Notes under the pieces: generated by a model
Databases searched by the model: none
What the model was told of the DNA's origin: nothing
Seen by the model: only the letters and a program-made list of their open reading frames with translations
Shown here: positions 10,221-18,645 of the stretch, piece after piece
Numbering within the stretch: position 1 is the first letter of the stretch
Layout of the letters: each line of letters begins with the position of its first letter
Assembly (NCBI GenBank): GCA_039588915.1
Contig: JBDGYV010000013.1
Coordinates: forward strand, 39,823 to 103,822
DNA: 64,000 bases
Origin: CAMYLR01 sp039588915
Lineage (GTDB): Bacteria; Gemmatimonadota; Gemmatimonadetes; JACCXV01; JAHWKZ01
Direction: 5' to 3'
Program-made: the position numbers and the translations under genes

Positions 10221-11356
10221 GTCGTGAAGGTTTCCTTCACCTTTCGCCAGAAACCCTTTTCTCCTTCCGGCGGCGCGAAATTCTCTGACTCGGAAAGCGC
10301 TTCGAGTTGCTCTCGTTCAGCGGCCGAAAGACGGGTCGGGACCCAGACCGCCATACGCACAAGCTGGTCACCACGACGGTCGCTGTTGAGTCGCGGCAAC
10401 CCCTCGCCCGGTAACTCGAGGACGGCGCCGGTTTGGGTGCCCGGTGGGACTACAAGCGTCGCTGCACCGTGCAACGTCGGCACCTCGACCTCGGTTCCCA
10501 GCGCGGCCATCGGAAACGACAGCGCAAATTCCATACGCACATCATCGCCATCGCGATGAAATCGATCGTGCGGTCGTACCTCAAGCACCACGATGAGATC
10601 GCCGAGCGGTCCCCCCCGGGGACCAGCGTTTCCCTCCTCACGCAGCGTTAGGTAATTACCGGTCTCCACGCCCGCCGGAATGCGAACCTTTATCCGGCGG
10701 TCCTCCCGCACGCGCCCCTCGCCACCACAATCGCGACACGGATCGCTGACCACCTGGCCCTCGCCATGACATTCCGGACACGGCTCGATGCTCACGAACT
10801 GACCGAAGATCGATCGCTGGGCGCGTCGGACTTCTCCCTGCCCATCACATGTCGGGCACGGGGTGCGCTCGCCGCTTTCGCTCCCGTTACCATCGCAGGT
10901 TTCGCATCGTTGGTACAGCTTCACGCGAATCGTCTTCTCGACGCCTGAAGCAACTTCTTCGAGCGTGACGCGCATGCGCATCTGAACGTCGCTCCCCTTG
11001 AGCGGACCCTGGCGTCGATGATGCCTCCGGGGCGCACCGAAGAAATCTTCGAAACCGCCAAAATCACGCATAAAGGCGCGCAACGCGTCGGCCAAGTCAA
11101 AATCCTGAAAACCGCCCGCTCCGGCGCCCTGACCGACGCCGGCATGCCCGAACCGATCGTACCGGGTCCTGAGATCTCGATCGCGCAAGACCGAATACGC
11201 CTCAGACGCTTCCTTGAAACGTTCCTCGGCTGCCGGATCGCTCGGGTTCTGATCGGGATGATTCTCCATCGCGACTTTGCGATAGGCCCGCTTGATCCCT
11301 TCGTCCGATGCGTCGGTCGAGACGCCCAGCACCTCGTAATAATCACGTTTCGTCAT
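10217..11356 (-). CDS. dnaJ: Chaperone protein DnaJ
   Basis: Hsp40 co-chaperone that stimulates the DnaK ATPase. 379 residues with all type-I parts: J domain with HPD, a Gly/Phe linker (GAGAGGFQDF), the zinc centre with four CxxCxGxG motifs (CETCDGNG, CPTCDGQG, CPECHGEG, CRDCGGEG), and the C-terminal substrate domains. It follows hrcA after 15 nt. grpE and dnaK are not in the window. Confidence 0.97.
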   Translation of the reverse strand: MTKRDYYEVLGVSTDASDEGIKRAYRKVAMENHPDQNPSDPAAEERFKEASEAYSVLRDRDLRTRYDRFGHAGVGQGAGAGGFQDFDLADALRAFMRDFGGFEDFFGAPRRHHRRQGPLKGSDVQMRMRVTLEEVASGVEKTIRVKLYQRCETCDGNGSESGERTPCPTCDGQGEVRRAQRSIFGQFVSIEPCPECHGEGQVVSDPCRDCGGEGRVREDRRIKVRIPAGVETGNYLTLREEGNAGPRGGPLGDLIVVLEVRPHDRFHRDGDDVRMEFALSFPMAALGTEVEVPTLHGAATLVVPPGTQTGAVLELPGEGLPRLNSDRRGDQLVRMAVWVPTRLSAAEREQLEALSESENFAPPEGEKGFWRKVKETFTT

Positions 11357-11371
11357 TGGTTGGGTGGTCGG

Positions 11372-12406
11372 CTAGTCGCTCCGGTCGGGGAGCGACGAAA
11401 GGAGGTCCGCGGTGTATTGGACCAACGCGACGACGCGCTCGTATGGCATTCTGGTCGGCCCCATGACACCGATCGTTCCACGTACCCCAGCCATCTCGTA
11501 CTGCGTGGTGACCAAGCTGAAGTCGAGCAGCGGCTGTTGGGCGTGCTCACCACCGATCGAGATGACGATCCCTTCGGCGCGGCGCGCGTCCAGCGCCCGG
11601 GCCAGCAGCTCCTTCTGCTCCGTCAGCTCGATCAGCGTGCGCAGACCTTCGCGGTCTGCAAACTCCGGCTGCTCGGCCAGGCTCGACGCCGGGCCGAGCA
11701 CTACGCTGTCAACCGGTGGGTGGGTGGCAAACGCGCTATCAGCCTGCTCTAGGAAGATGTTCAGCAGATCAGCGTGCTCCGTCGGTCCATCCGACAATCG
11801 ATCGCGGTAGGTTTCGCGAATCTCTCTTAGCCCTCGCCCCGCCAACCGTTCGTTGAGGAACTGCGCAAGCACCTCGTCGGTCACCGGTCGCGGTGCCTCG
11901 ACGTAGATCGTTCTCACCGGCCCCGAGTCGACGGCGAGCACGATCAGCATTCGTTCGCTCGAGAGGCCGACCAGCTCGATGCGCTCCAAAACACCGCCAC
12001 CGATCCGGGGGCCGAGGCCCAATCCGAGCTCGTGGGTCAACACCGATAGCGCCAAAACGGCACGCGAGAGCAACTCCTGCTCAGCGCTCGTTTCGCCGCT
12101 AACCGTGGCCAGGACCTGTGCTACCTCGTCGGCGGACAGCTCCTGGATCTTCATCAACGTGTCGACGTAGTAGCGATACGCTTTGTCAGTTGGAGTGCGT
12201 CCAGCGCTGGGGTGGGCTTGGGTGAGATACCCCTTGCGTGCGAGGTCACTCATGGTGTTGCGAACGGTGGCCGGGCTCACGCCGAGATCGAAGTCCCGCG
12301 CCACCGCACGTGATGCAGCCGGGGCTGCGGTATCCACGAAGGTGTGGATGACGGCTTCGAGAACCCGCCGTTCACGGCGTGTCAGTTCCTGTTCGTCCGT
12401 GTGCAT
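11372..12406 (-). CDS. hrcA: Heat-inducible transcription repressor HrcA
   Basis: Represses heat-shock operons by binding CIRCE operators. 344 residues: N-terminal winged helix with the motif GVSPATVRNTMSDL and QAHPSAGRTPTDKAYRYYVD, a GAF-like middle, and the C-terminal IGVMGPTRMPYERVVALV stretch. I chose the ATG at 12406 rather than the in-frame TTG 9 nt upstream, because a TTGATG-N17-TAGCTT promoter sits so close that the TTG would fall in the promoter/start-site region. I saw no CIRCE repeat in the 34 bp upstream. Confidence 0.93.
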   Translation of the reverse strand: MHTDEQELTRRERRVLEAVIHTFVDTAAPAASRAVARDFDLGVSPATVRNTMSDLARKGYLTQAHPSAGRTPTDKAYRYYVDTLMKIQELSADEVAQVLATVSGETSAEQELLSRAVLALSVLTHELGLGLGPRIGGGVLERIELVGLSSERMLIVLAVDSGPVRTIYVEAPRPVTDEVLAQFLNERLAGRGLREIRETYRDRLSDGPTEHADLLNIFLEQADSAFATHPPVDSVVLGPASSLAEQPEFADREGLRTLIELTEQKELLARALDARRAEGIVISIGGEHAQQPLLDFSLVTTQYEMAGVRGTIGVMGPTRMPYERVVALVQYTADLLSSLPDRSD

Positions 12407-12415
12407 GACGTTCAA

Positions 12416-12444
12416 AAGCTACCTGACGTTGAGAGCCGCATCAA
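12416..12444 (-). promoter_or_regulatory. Predicted leaderless hrcA promoter
   Basis: On the minus strand, -35 TTGATG (12444-12439), a 17-bp spacer and -10 TAGCTT (12421-12416). The ATG of hrcA begins 9 nt after the -10 box, so the transcript would have almost no leader. It partly lies in the 3' end of hemW. Confidence 0.55.
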
Positions 12445-13619
12445 TTCAGCGCGGTAGCAACCGGGGTCGGTCCCGGGCAGCGACTGACCGCGACTAGGCG
12501 TTCGAGTATCGAGTCGTACACCAGGAACCCGCGCTCGGTGCACGCCACCCGATCCCGTGACCGGTCACACAAACCGTCGCTCATCAGCTCCTCGACCACG
12601 CGCCTGGCGCCCGCTGGCTCGAGCAGCGGGTGGTCGACGTCGACGCCGTCCGCCGTCCGCAGCCCAAGGTACAGGGTCTCGAGAGCGCGTTGTGACGGGT
12701 CCAACCGCTCGACGAATGCGCGCGGGTCGGCACCGGTTGCCAACGCTTCGGCCCAGGCGGTCAGCGAGGAATCGTTGGCCCAGCGCCGCTCGCCATCGAA
12801 AGAATGCGCCGACGGGCCCAAGCCGAGATACGGGCGACCCGACCAGTACGCGGAGTTGTGAGCTGCGTACCGGCCAGGCTGAGCGAACGACGAGATCTCG
12901 TAGTGTTCGAAACCGGCCCGGCGGGCGACCCGACAGGCGGCTCGGTATTCGGCGGCGTAGGCGCGACCGCTCAACGTGAGTCTCGCTCCGGCTCGGTCGC
13001 GGACACCGAATGCCGTCGCGGGATCGACGGTGAGCCCGTATAACGAAAGATGGGTTATCGGGAGCTCGAACGCCGAAGCGAGATCGGTCGCCCACGCTCT
13101 TCGTCGCCCGGTCACGGCAAGATTGAACATGAGATCGATCGAGACGTTGTCGAACCCCGCGTGAGCCGCCGCCAAAACGGCATCCCGCGACTCTCCACCT
13201 GAATGGCCACGCTCGAGGAACGTCAACCGTTCGACGTCAAAGGACTGCGCTCCGATTGAGAGTCGGTTGGCACCGTGCGCTCGATAGCTGGCCAGCTTGT
13301 CGGGCTTGGCGTCGGCCGGATTCAGCTCGATCGTCCACTCGAACTCGTTCGCTGTTTGGGCCATACCGAGGCACATCTCGGCCAGCCTCGAAAACCCCGG
13401 CTCAGACAGGATCGACGGCGTGCCGCCACCCCAATAGAGCGTCGCCAACTCAGTCCCATCGAACTCGCCTCGTCGCCGCCAATCATCGATCTCGCGCGCC
13501 AGCGCGTCGACGAAGACAGCTTCGCGGCCGTCGTCGTGACCGATGTTGTAGAAATGGCAGTAGGGGCACTTGCGGGCACAGAAAGGGACGTGGACGTAGA
13601 CGTGGAGGGGACGACGCAA
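12441..13619 (-). CDS. hemW: Radical SAM heme chaperone HemW
   Basis: HemW-type radical SAM protein (formerly annotated as an oxygen-independent coproporphyrinogen oxidase homologue), thought to deliver heme. 392 residues. The N-terminal motif is VPFCARKCPYCHFYN, giving CxxxCxxC for the 4Fe-4S cluster but lacking the extra cysteine of true HemN. YWGGGTPS and ELNPAD follow, and the HemN C-terminal domain ends the protein. The start is TTG; I see no ATG or GTG nearby. Confidence 0.9.
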   Translation of the reverse strand: MRRPLHVYVHVPFCARKCPYCHFYNIGHDDGREAVFVDALAREIDDWRRRGEFDGTELATLYWGGGTPSILSEPGFSRLAEMCLGMAQTANEFEWTIELNPADAKPDKLASYRAHGANRLSIGAQSFDVERLTFLERGHSGGESRDAVLAAAHAGFDNVSIDLMFNLAVTGRRRAWATDLASAFELPITHLSLYGLTVDPATAFGVRDRAGARLTLSGRAYAAEYRAACRVARRAGFEHYEISSFAQPGRYAAHNSAYWSGRPYLGLGPSAHSFDGERRWANDSSLTAWAEALATGADPRAFVERLDPSQRALETLYLGLRTADGVDVDHPLLEPAGARRVVEELMSDGLCDRSRDRVACTERGFLVYDSILERLVAVSRCPGPTPVATALN

Positions 13620-13623
13620 TCGC

Positions 13624-14535
13624 TCAGCCCTTCGTCACAGGGTGGCTGCGCGCGAAGCGGCTACCGGGAAGCGCGCGAGCGAGCCCCAGGATCTCCAGCT
13701 GGGTCAAATCAGCCAGCACTTTGGGGAGGGCCAACCCAACGCTGGTGGCCAATTCCTCCGGGGTGGCGGGGTGCTCGGAAAGAGCGTCGAGCAACGATGA
13801 GACTGTGCCCTTGGTGGCGGTCGGGCTTGGCGGTGCGACCGGCAAGAGCGGCTCGACTCCATCGATCGGCGGGAGCGCGGCCAACTCGTCCAGCACGTCC
13901 TGCGACCCGAAGACCGCGCGCGCGCCATCCGCGATCAGGCGATTCGCGCCGACCGACGTCGGCAAAAGCGGGTGGCCAGGCACCGCCATGACTTCGCGTC
14001 CGGCGGCCAAAGCGTGCCGCGCCGTAATCAGCGCACCCGACCGGGCTGCGGCTTCAACCACTATCACGACCCTGACGAGCCCGGCGATGATCCGGTTCCG
14101 GCGTGGAAAGTGGTGCTTGAGCGGTGGCACCCTTTCGGGATGCTCGCTGATCAAACACCCTCGCGCGGCGATGTCAGCGGCCAGAGCGCGATTGCTGGCC
14201 GGCGCGGAGACATCGAGCCCGCCACCCAAGACGGCGATCGTGTCGCCGCCCACCTCAAGCGCCCCGCGGTGCGCAGCGGCGTCGACCCCAATCGCGCACC
14301 CGCTGACCACAACCAGGCCGGCTGCTGCCAATTGGGCGCCCAACTGCTCGCCCATGGCGACCCCCAGCTCGGTCGTCCTTCGAGCGCCGACGATCGCCAC
14401 CGCTGTCCGCGCCAAGAGTCGTGCATCACCTTGACAGTAGAGGTGCGGCGGCGGGTCAGGCGAGATCGCTAGCTGAGACGGGTAACTGTCGTCGCCCAGC
14501 GCCAATCGTTGACGGCCGGCCTCAGCTTTAGCCAT
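13624..14535 (-). CDS. dprA: DNA-processing protein DprA
   Basis: Loads RecA on incoming single-stranded DNA in natural transformation; Rossmann-type DNA-binding fold. 303 residues, which is short because the N-terminal SAM domain is reduced. Seen: AIVGARRTTELG, VVSGCAIGVDAAAHRGAL, AVLGGGLDVSAPASN, LISEHPERVPPLKHHFPRRNRIIAGL, and a C-terminal winged-helix-like region (LSEHPATPEELATSVGL). The ATG overlaps the obgE stop by 8 nt. Together with cinA at the other end of the window this hints at competence, though dprA occurs widely. Confidence 0.94.
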   Translation of the reverse strand: MAKAEAGRQRLALGDDSYPSQLAISPDPPPHLYCQGDARLLARTAVAIVGARRTTELGVAMGEQLGAQLAAAGLVVVSGCAIGVDAAAHRGALEVGGDTIAVLGGGLDVSAPASNRALAADIAARGCLISEHPERVPPLKHHFPRRNRIIAGLVRVVIVVEAAARSGALITARHALAAGREVMAVPGHPLLPTSVGANRLIADGARAVFGSQDVLDELAALPPIDGVEPLLPVAPPSPTATKGTVSSLLDALSEHPATPEELATSVGLALPKVLADLTQLEILGLARALPGSRFARSHPVTKG

Positions 14536-15517
14536 CCGCCGCCGCGGCGGTTTCTCGCACCACCCGCCACATCGTTTCGACCAACCCGTCCAGACCCGCG
14601 CCGGTCACTGCGCTGACTGTGTGCACGGCAACAACATCGTCGAAGCTAGCCGCGGGCGGATCACCCAGGTCGCCCTTCGACCACACGACGACCTGAGGCA
14701 GCTCGAGCAGCGCGGCGGACCAGGTTCCGAGCTCGGATCGCAATGCATCGAGCTCGGCCTCGGGATCGGCAGTAATCACCGGAATGAGAAAACACAGCAC
14801 CCGGGTGCGCTCGATGTGGCGCAGAAAACGAGCCCCCAAACCCTTCCCCTCGGCCGCGCCCTCAACCAGACCCGGAATGTCGGCAACGACGAACGAGCGT
14901 CCGGGTTCGATCGAGACGACCCCAAGGTTGGGTTGTAGTGTGGTAAACGGATAGTCTGCGATCTTGGGGCGCGCGGCGCTGATCCGCGAGAGTAACGTCG
15001 ACTTGCCGGCATTCGGCGCGCCAACCAGCCCGACATCCGCCAGGAGCTTGAGCTCGAATGACAGCTCGCGCGTCTCGCCGGGGATGCCCGAATCCGCCCG
15101 CCGCGGCGCCTGGTGGGTAGCGGTAGCAAACGCCGCGTTGCCACGTCCGCCGCGGCCGCCGGCAGCAACTACCGCATTTGTCCCCGGGCTAGTCAGATCC
15201 GCCACCACCTCCCCCGTCACCCGGTCTCTGACAATCGTTCCCGGAGGCACGCGCAGAAGAACATCGGCACCGTTCGCGCCGGCCCGGTTGTTCCCCGAAC
15301 CGTGCTTGCCACGACCGGCGCGGTACTGTTTCCGATAGCGAAAATCCTGAAGCGTAGACAGGTTCACGTCGACCGCCAGCACTACGTCGCCACCGCGCCC
15401 ACCATTGCCCCCGTCGGGCCCACCGCGCGGCACAAACTTCTCCCGTCGGAACGAAACGCAGCCGTCGCCGCCAGTCCCTGCTTCGACGCTGATCGTGGCT
15501 TCGTCAACAAACTGCAC
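14528..15517 (-). CDS. obgE: GTPase ObgE/CgtA
   Basis: Large-subunit ribosome assembly GTPase that also affects growth control. 329 residues: a glycine-rich Obg domain (residues 1-158, e.g. GGPDGGNGGRGGDV), then a G domain with GAPNAGKSTLLS (G1), DIPGLVEGA (G3) and a VWSKGD-type specificity loop. There is no C-terminal OCT domain. The start is GTG, 18 nt after the upstream membrane-protein gene. Confidence 0.95.
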   Translation of the reverse strand: MQFVDEATISVEAGTGGDGCVSFRREKFVPRGGPDGGNGGRGGDVVLAVDVNLSTLQDFRYRKQYRAGRGKHGSGNNRAGANGADVLLRVPPGTIVRDRVTGEVVADLTSPGTNAVVAAGGRGGRGNAAFATATHQAPRRADSGIPGETRELSFELKLLADVGLVGAPNAGKSTLLSRISAARPKIADYPFTTLQPNLGVVSIEPGRSFVVADIPGLVEGAAEGKGLGARFLRHIERTRVLCFLIPVITADPEAELDALRSELGTWSAALLELPQVVVWSKGDLGDPPAASFDDVVAVHTVSAVTGAGLDGLVETMWRVVRETAAAADG

Positions 15518-15535
15518 GTCGTGCCCGCCGCTCTA

Positions 15536-16120
15536 TCACGACGTCCTCATGCTTCTGGCCAGGGGCCAAAAAACAACCCACGAAGCAGCCGCGACGACGT
15601 AGAGACCCCACCCCGACGGAATCGCTTCGGCGACGGCAAAGACGATGCTGGCAAAGAAAACGATCCAACCCAAACCGGTCGATAGCAGCCCACGCCAGCG
15701 AACTGTCGCCGTCAACGCGATCAAACCGACGCTAAAGCTCGCTGCGCCGACGACAAAAACCGGGACAACGTAGCGACCGCTGCGATCGAAGAACTCAACT
15801 GGAGACGCCGCCGCAACGGGACCGATGCCGTCGGCACCGAGACCGGCTGCATGCAGGCCGGCCCCGACTGCCATGAGGGGAACAGCGATTCGATACGAGA
15901 TCCCGGGTCCCGACGCGGAGATCCACCGGCCGATCTCAGCCGCAGCAGCGGCGGCTAGACCAAAGGAGACCGCCGCAACGAGGTGACCCACGAGCCAGCG
16001 CGATTCCTGCGCGGCGGCCGCGGCGGCGGTGTGATCCGTGTAGTCCGACACGATCGGTATGAGCAACACACCGACGGAGAGCACAACCGGGAATGCGAAC
16101 ACCAACCGCGTGTTTACCAT
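15536..16120 (-). CDS. Hypothetical multipass membrane protein
   Basis: Not recognised. 194 residues, mostly hydrophobic and alanine-rich, with about six probable TM segments (for example residues 5-23, 43-62, 75-95, 116-137, 144-163 and 169-186) and only short loops. No catalytic motif is apparent. It sits between icd (11 nt upstream) and obgE (18 nt downstream), both on the same strand, so it is probably cotranscribed with one or both. Confidence 0.75.
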   Translation of the reverse strand: MVNTRLVFAFPVVLSVGVLLIPIVSDYTDHTAAAAAAQESRWLVGHLVAAVSFGLAAAAAAEIGRWISASGPGISYRIAVPLMAVGAGLHAAGLGADGIGPVAAASPVEFFDRSGRYVVPVFVVGAASFSVGLIALTATVRWRGLLSTGLGWIVFFASIVFAVAEAIPSGWGLYVVAAASWVVFWPLARSMRTS

Positions 16121-16131
16121 CTTCAGCCGTC

Positions 16132-17367
16132 CTACATACGGTCAATAATCGCGGTCGCAAACTCCGAGCACTTGACCTTGGTAGCACCCTCCATCTGCCG
16201 AGCTAAGTCGTAGGTCACGACCTTGTCACCGATCGCCGCTTCGAGAGCGTCTTCGATCTTCGACTTGACCTCACCCCATCCCAGGAAATCGAACATGAAC
16301 GCCCCCGATAGGATGACACTCCCGGGATTCACCTTGTCGAGCCCGGCATACTTGGGCGCCGTACCGTGAGTCGCCTCGAACACGGCCCACGCGTCTCCGA
16401 TGTTCGCTCCCGGCGCCAAACCCAGACCACCGACTTGGGCGGCGGCCGCGTCCGACAGATAGTCGCCGTTCAGATTCGGCAGCGCGATCACGTCGTATTC
16501 GTCGGGCCTCAGCAATAGTTGCTGGAACATCGCATCCGCGATCCGGTCCTTTATGAGGGTGCGATCGCCGCGATCACCATCGAGATCGGCCTCGGCAACC
16601 ATCCGATCGCCAAACTCGTCGGCTGCCACCTCATAACCCCATTGCCGAAACGCTCCCTCGGTGAACTTCATGATGTTGCCCTTATGAACGAGCGTCACCG
16701 AGGACCTTTTCTTGTCCAGCGCATAGCGGATCGCTGCGGTGACCAACCGCTTGGTTTTGCGCTCGCTTATCGGCTTTACCCCTATGCCCGCGTCAGCCGG
16801 GATCTCGGTTCCCATCTCCTCGTTCAGGAACTTGAGCACGCGCTGCTGTTCCGGGCTCCCTACCTCCCATTCGATGCCGGCATACACATCCTCGGTATTC
16901 TCGCGAAATACGACGACATCGAGCTTGCCCGGCTCGCGCATCGGAGACGGCGTGCCGGCGTAGTATCGGACAGGTCGAACACAGCAATACAGATCGAGCC
17001 GTTGCCGCAAGGTGACGTTGAGTGATCGAATGCCGCCACCGACAGGGGTCGTCAGCGGGCCTTTGATCGCGACGCGATAATCGCGAATGGCTTGCAGCGT
17101 ATCGTCGGGCAGGTAGGAACCATCGCCATACTCGGCGACCGCCTTGTCACCGGCGAAGATCTCGAACCAACACACCGACCGCTCTGTGCCGTAGGCCGAT
17201 TTGACCGCAGCGTCGAAAACCCGACGCGCGGCAGACCATATGTCGGGTCCGATGCCGTCACCCTCGATAAACGGGATGATCGGCCGATCGGGCGTTTTTA
17301 CCCGAAACGCCTGGTCGTATCCTATGATCTCGCCGTCCGAAGGGGGCTTTAACCGTTCGTACGTCAT
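16132..17367 (-). CDS. icd: Isocitrate dehydrogenase (NADP-type)
   Basis: TCA-cycle oxidative decarboxylase. 411 residues. Family motifs seen: IPFIEGDGIGPD, GGGIRSLNVTLRQRLDLY, VFRENTEDVYAGIEWE, LVHKGNIMKFTEGAFR, and the cofactor loop THGTAPKYAGLDKVNPGS; the Lys and Tyr in that loop favour NADP. The ATG at 17367 is preceded by GAAAGGAGCACG, a good ribosome site, so the longer frame is rejected. gltA lies just upstream on the same strand. Confidence 0.96.
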   Translation of the reverse strand: MTYERLKPPSDGEIIGYDQAFRVKTPDRPIIPFIEGDGIGPDIWSAARRVFDAAVKSAYGTERSVCWFEIFAGDKAVAEYGDGSYLPDDTLQAIRDYRVAIKGPLTTPVGGGIRSLNVTLRQRLDLYCCVRPVRYYAGTPSPMREPGKLDVVVFRENTEDVYAGIEWEVGSPEQQRVLKFLNEEMGTEIPADAGIGVKPISERKTKRLVTAAIRYALDKKRSSVTLVHKGNIMKFTEGAFRQWGYEVAADEFGDRMVAEADLDGDRGDRTLIKDRIADAMFQQLLLRPDEYDVIALPNLNGDYLSDAAAAQVGGLGLAPGANIGDAWAVFEATHGTAPKYAGLDKVNPGSVILSGAFMFDFLGWGEVKSKIEDALEAAIGDKVVTYDLARQMEGATKVKCSEFATAIIDRM

Positions 17368-17458
17368 TTCCGTGCTCCTTTCAAGTATGCAAGATTCGAA
17401 GCGCAGCACAACGATACACGCGGAAGTGGAGCGTGGATTTGCGGGACCGGGCTGGAGA

Positions 17459-18601
17459 CTACCGCTTCTCGATCGGCGTGTAGATCAAATCGCTCGGCCC
17501 GACGTAGTTCGCGCGTGGCCGTATCAGTCGGTTGTGCCTGTATTGAGCCTCGACATGTGTGGCCCAACCGCTGATACGAGAGATCGCGAAGATCGGCGTA
17601 AACAGGTCGATCGGGATGCCCAGCGCATGGTACGTGGAAGCCGAAAAGAAATCGACGTTGGGATCGATCCCCTTTTCCGCTGCCATCGTCTCCACGATCT
17701 GTTCGCTCATCGTAAACCATTTTGGCTGCCCCGCGCGGGCGGTCAGATCTCGAGAGAATCGCCTCAGAATCGGCGCCCGCGGGTCCATTGTTTTGTAAAC
17801 GCGATGCCCGAAGCCCATCACTCGCTCTTTGCGGCCTAGCATCGCTCGCACGAAGTCGGCCGGCTCGATCTCCCGCCGATCGATATCGAGAAGCATCTTC
17901 ATTACTTCTTGGTTCGCGCCGCCGTGCAACGCGCCCTTTAACGTTCCGACCGCAGACGTGACGGCGGAGTGAATGTCCGACAACGTAGCCGCCGTCACGC
18001 GAGCCGAGAACGTCGAAGCGTTCATCCCGTGCTCAGCGTGCAGAATGAGACACACGTCCATGACGCGTGCGTCCTCGGGATCTGGCTCGGTACCGGTCAG
18101 CATGTAGAGGAAGTTCGCCGCGTGAGCCAAGTCCTCTCGCGGGCTGACCGGATCGTGGCCGTTACGATGGCGCTCGAAGGCGGCCACGATGGTGGGGAAC
18201 TTGGCCACCAATCGAATCACCTTCCGGCGCGTCGCCTCAGGTCCGATATCCTTGGCGTCAGGATCGAACAACCCTAGCGTGGAGACGGCTGTTCTCAACA
18301 CCGCCATTGGCTGAGCGTTCTTCGGGTAGGCGCGAATGAGACCGATGATTTCGCTGTCCAACCGCCTGGCACGTATCAGTTCGGCGTTGAACTGGTCCAA
18401 CTCCGAACGGTTTGGCAGAGTGCCGTCGAGCAACAACTTGGCGGTTTCCTCGAAAGTCGAATTCGCAGCTAGATCCTCTATCGAGTAGCCGCGATAAACG
18501 AGTTGCCCGGCCTGCCCGTCGACATACGATATTTCGGAGTCGGCGACAACAACGCCTTGCAAGCCAGTGATCGGCTTCTCTGCTGCAACAACTTCAGCCA
18601 T
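17459..18601 (-). CDS. gltA: Citrate synthase (type II-like, short form)
   Basis: Condenses oxaloacetate and acetyl-CoA; first step of the TCA cycle. 380 residues. Active-site regions are LHAEHGMNASTF, GGANQEVMKML and GFGHRVYKTMDPRAP with the catalytic histidines, and the conserved end HVEAQYRHNRLIRPRANYVG. The ATG is 8 nt from a -10 box and no Shine-Dalgarno precedes it, which suggests a leaderless mRNA. icd follows after 91 bp. Confidence 0.96.
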   Translation of the reverse strand: MAEVVAAEKPITGLQGVVVADSEISYVDGQAGQLVYRGYSIEDLAANSTFEETAKLLLDGTLPNRSELDQFNAELIRARRLDSEIIGLIRAYPKNAQPMAVLRTAVSTLGLFDPDAKDIGPEATRRKVIRLVAKFPTIVAAFERHRNGHDPVSPREDLAHAANFLYMLTGTEPDPEDARVMDVCLILHAEHGMNASTFSARVTAATLSDIHSAVTSAVGTLKGALHGGANQEVMKMLLDIDRREIEPADFVRAMLGRKERVMGFGHRVYKTMDPRAPILRRFSRDLTARAGQPKWFTMSEQIVETMAAEKGIDPNVDFFSASTYHALGIPIDLFTPIFAISRISGWATHVEAQYRHNRLIRPRANYVGPSDLIYTPIEKR

Positions 18602-18609
18602 GAAAAGCG

Positions 18610-18638
18610 AAGCTATCTGAGGGTTTTGGAGCCGTCAA
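18610..18638 (-). promoter_or_regulatory. Predicted leaderless gltA promoter
   Basis: On the minus strand, -35 TTGACG (18638-18633), a 17-bp spacer and -10 TAGCTT (18615-18610). The gltA ATG starts 8 nt after the -10 box, so transcription would begin within about two bases of the start codon. It lies in the 44-bp gap after pyk. Confidence 0.65.
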
Positions 18639-18645
18639 ACGGATT

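Noticed and set aside
13256..14434. 392-codon open frame on the plus strand
   Set aside because: Covers dprA and the start of hemW on the other strand, both well supported; low-complexity translation.
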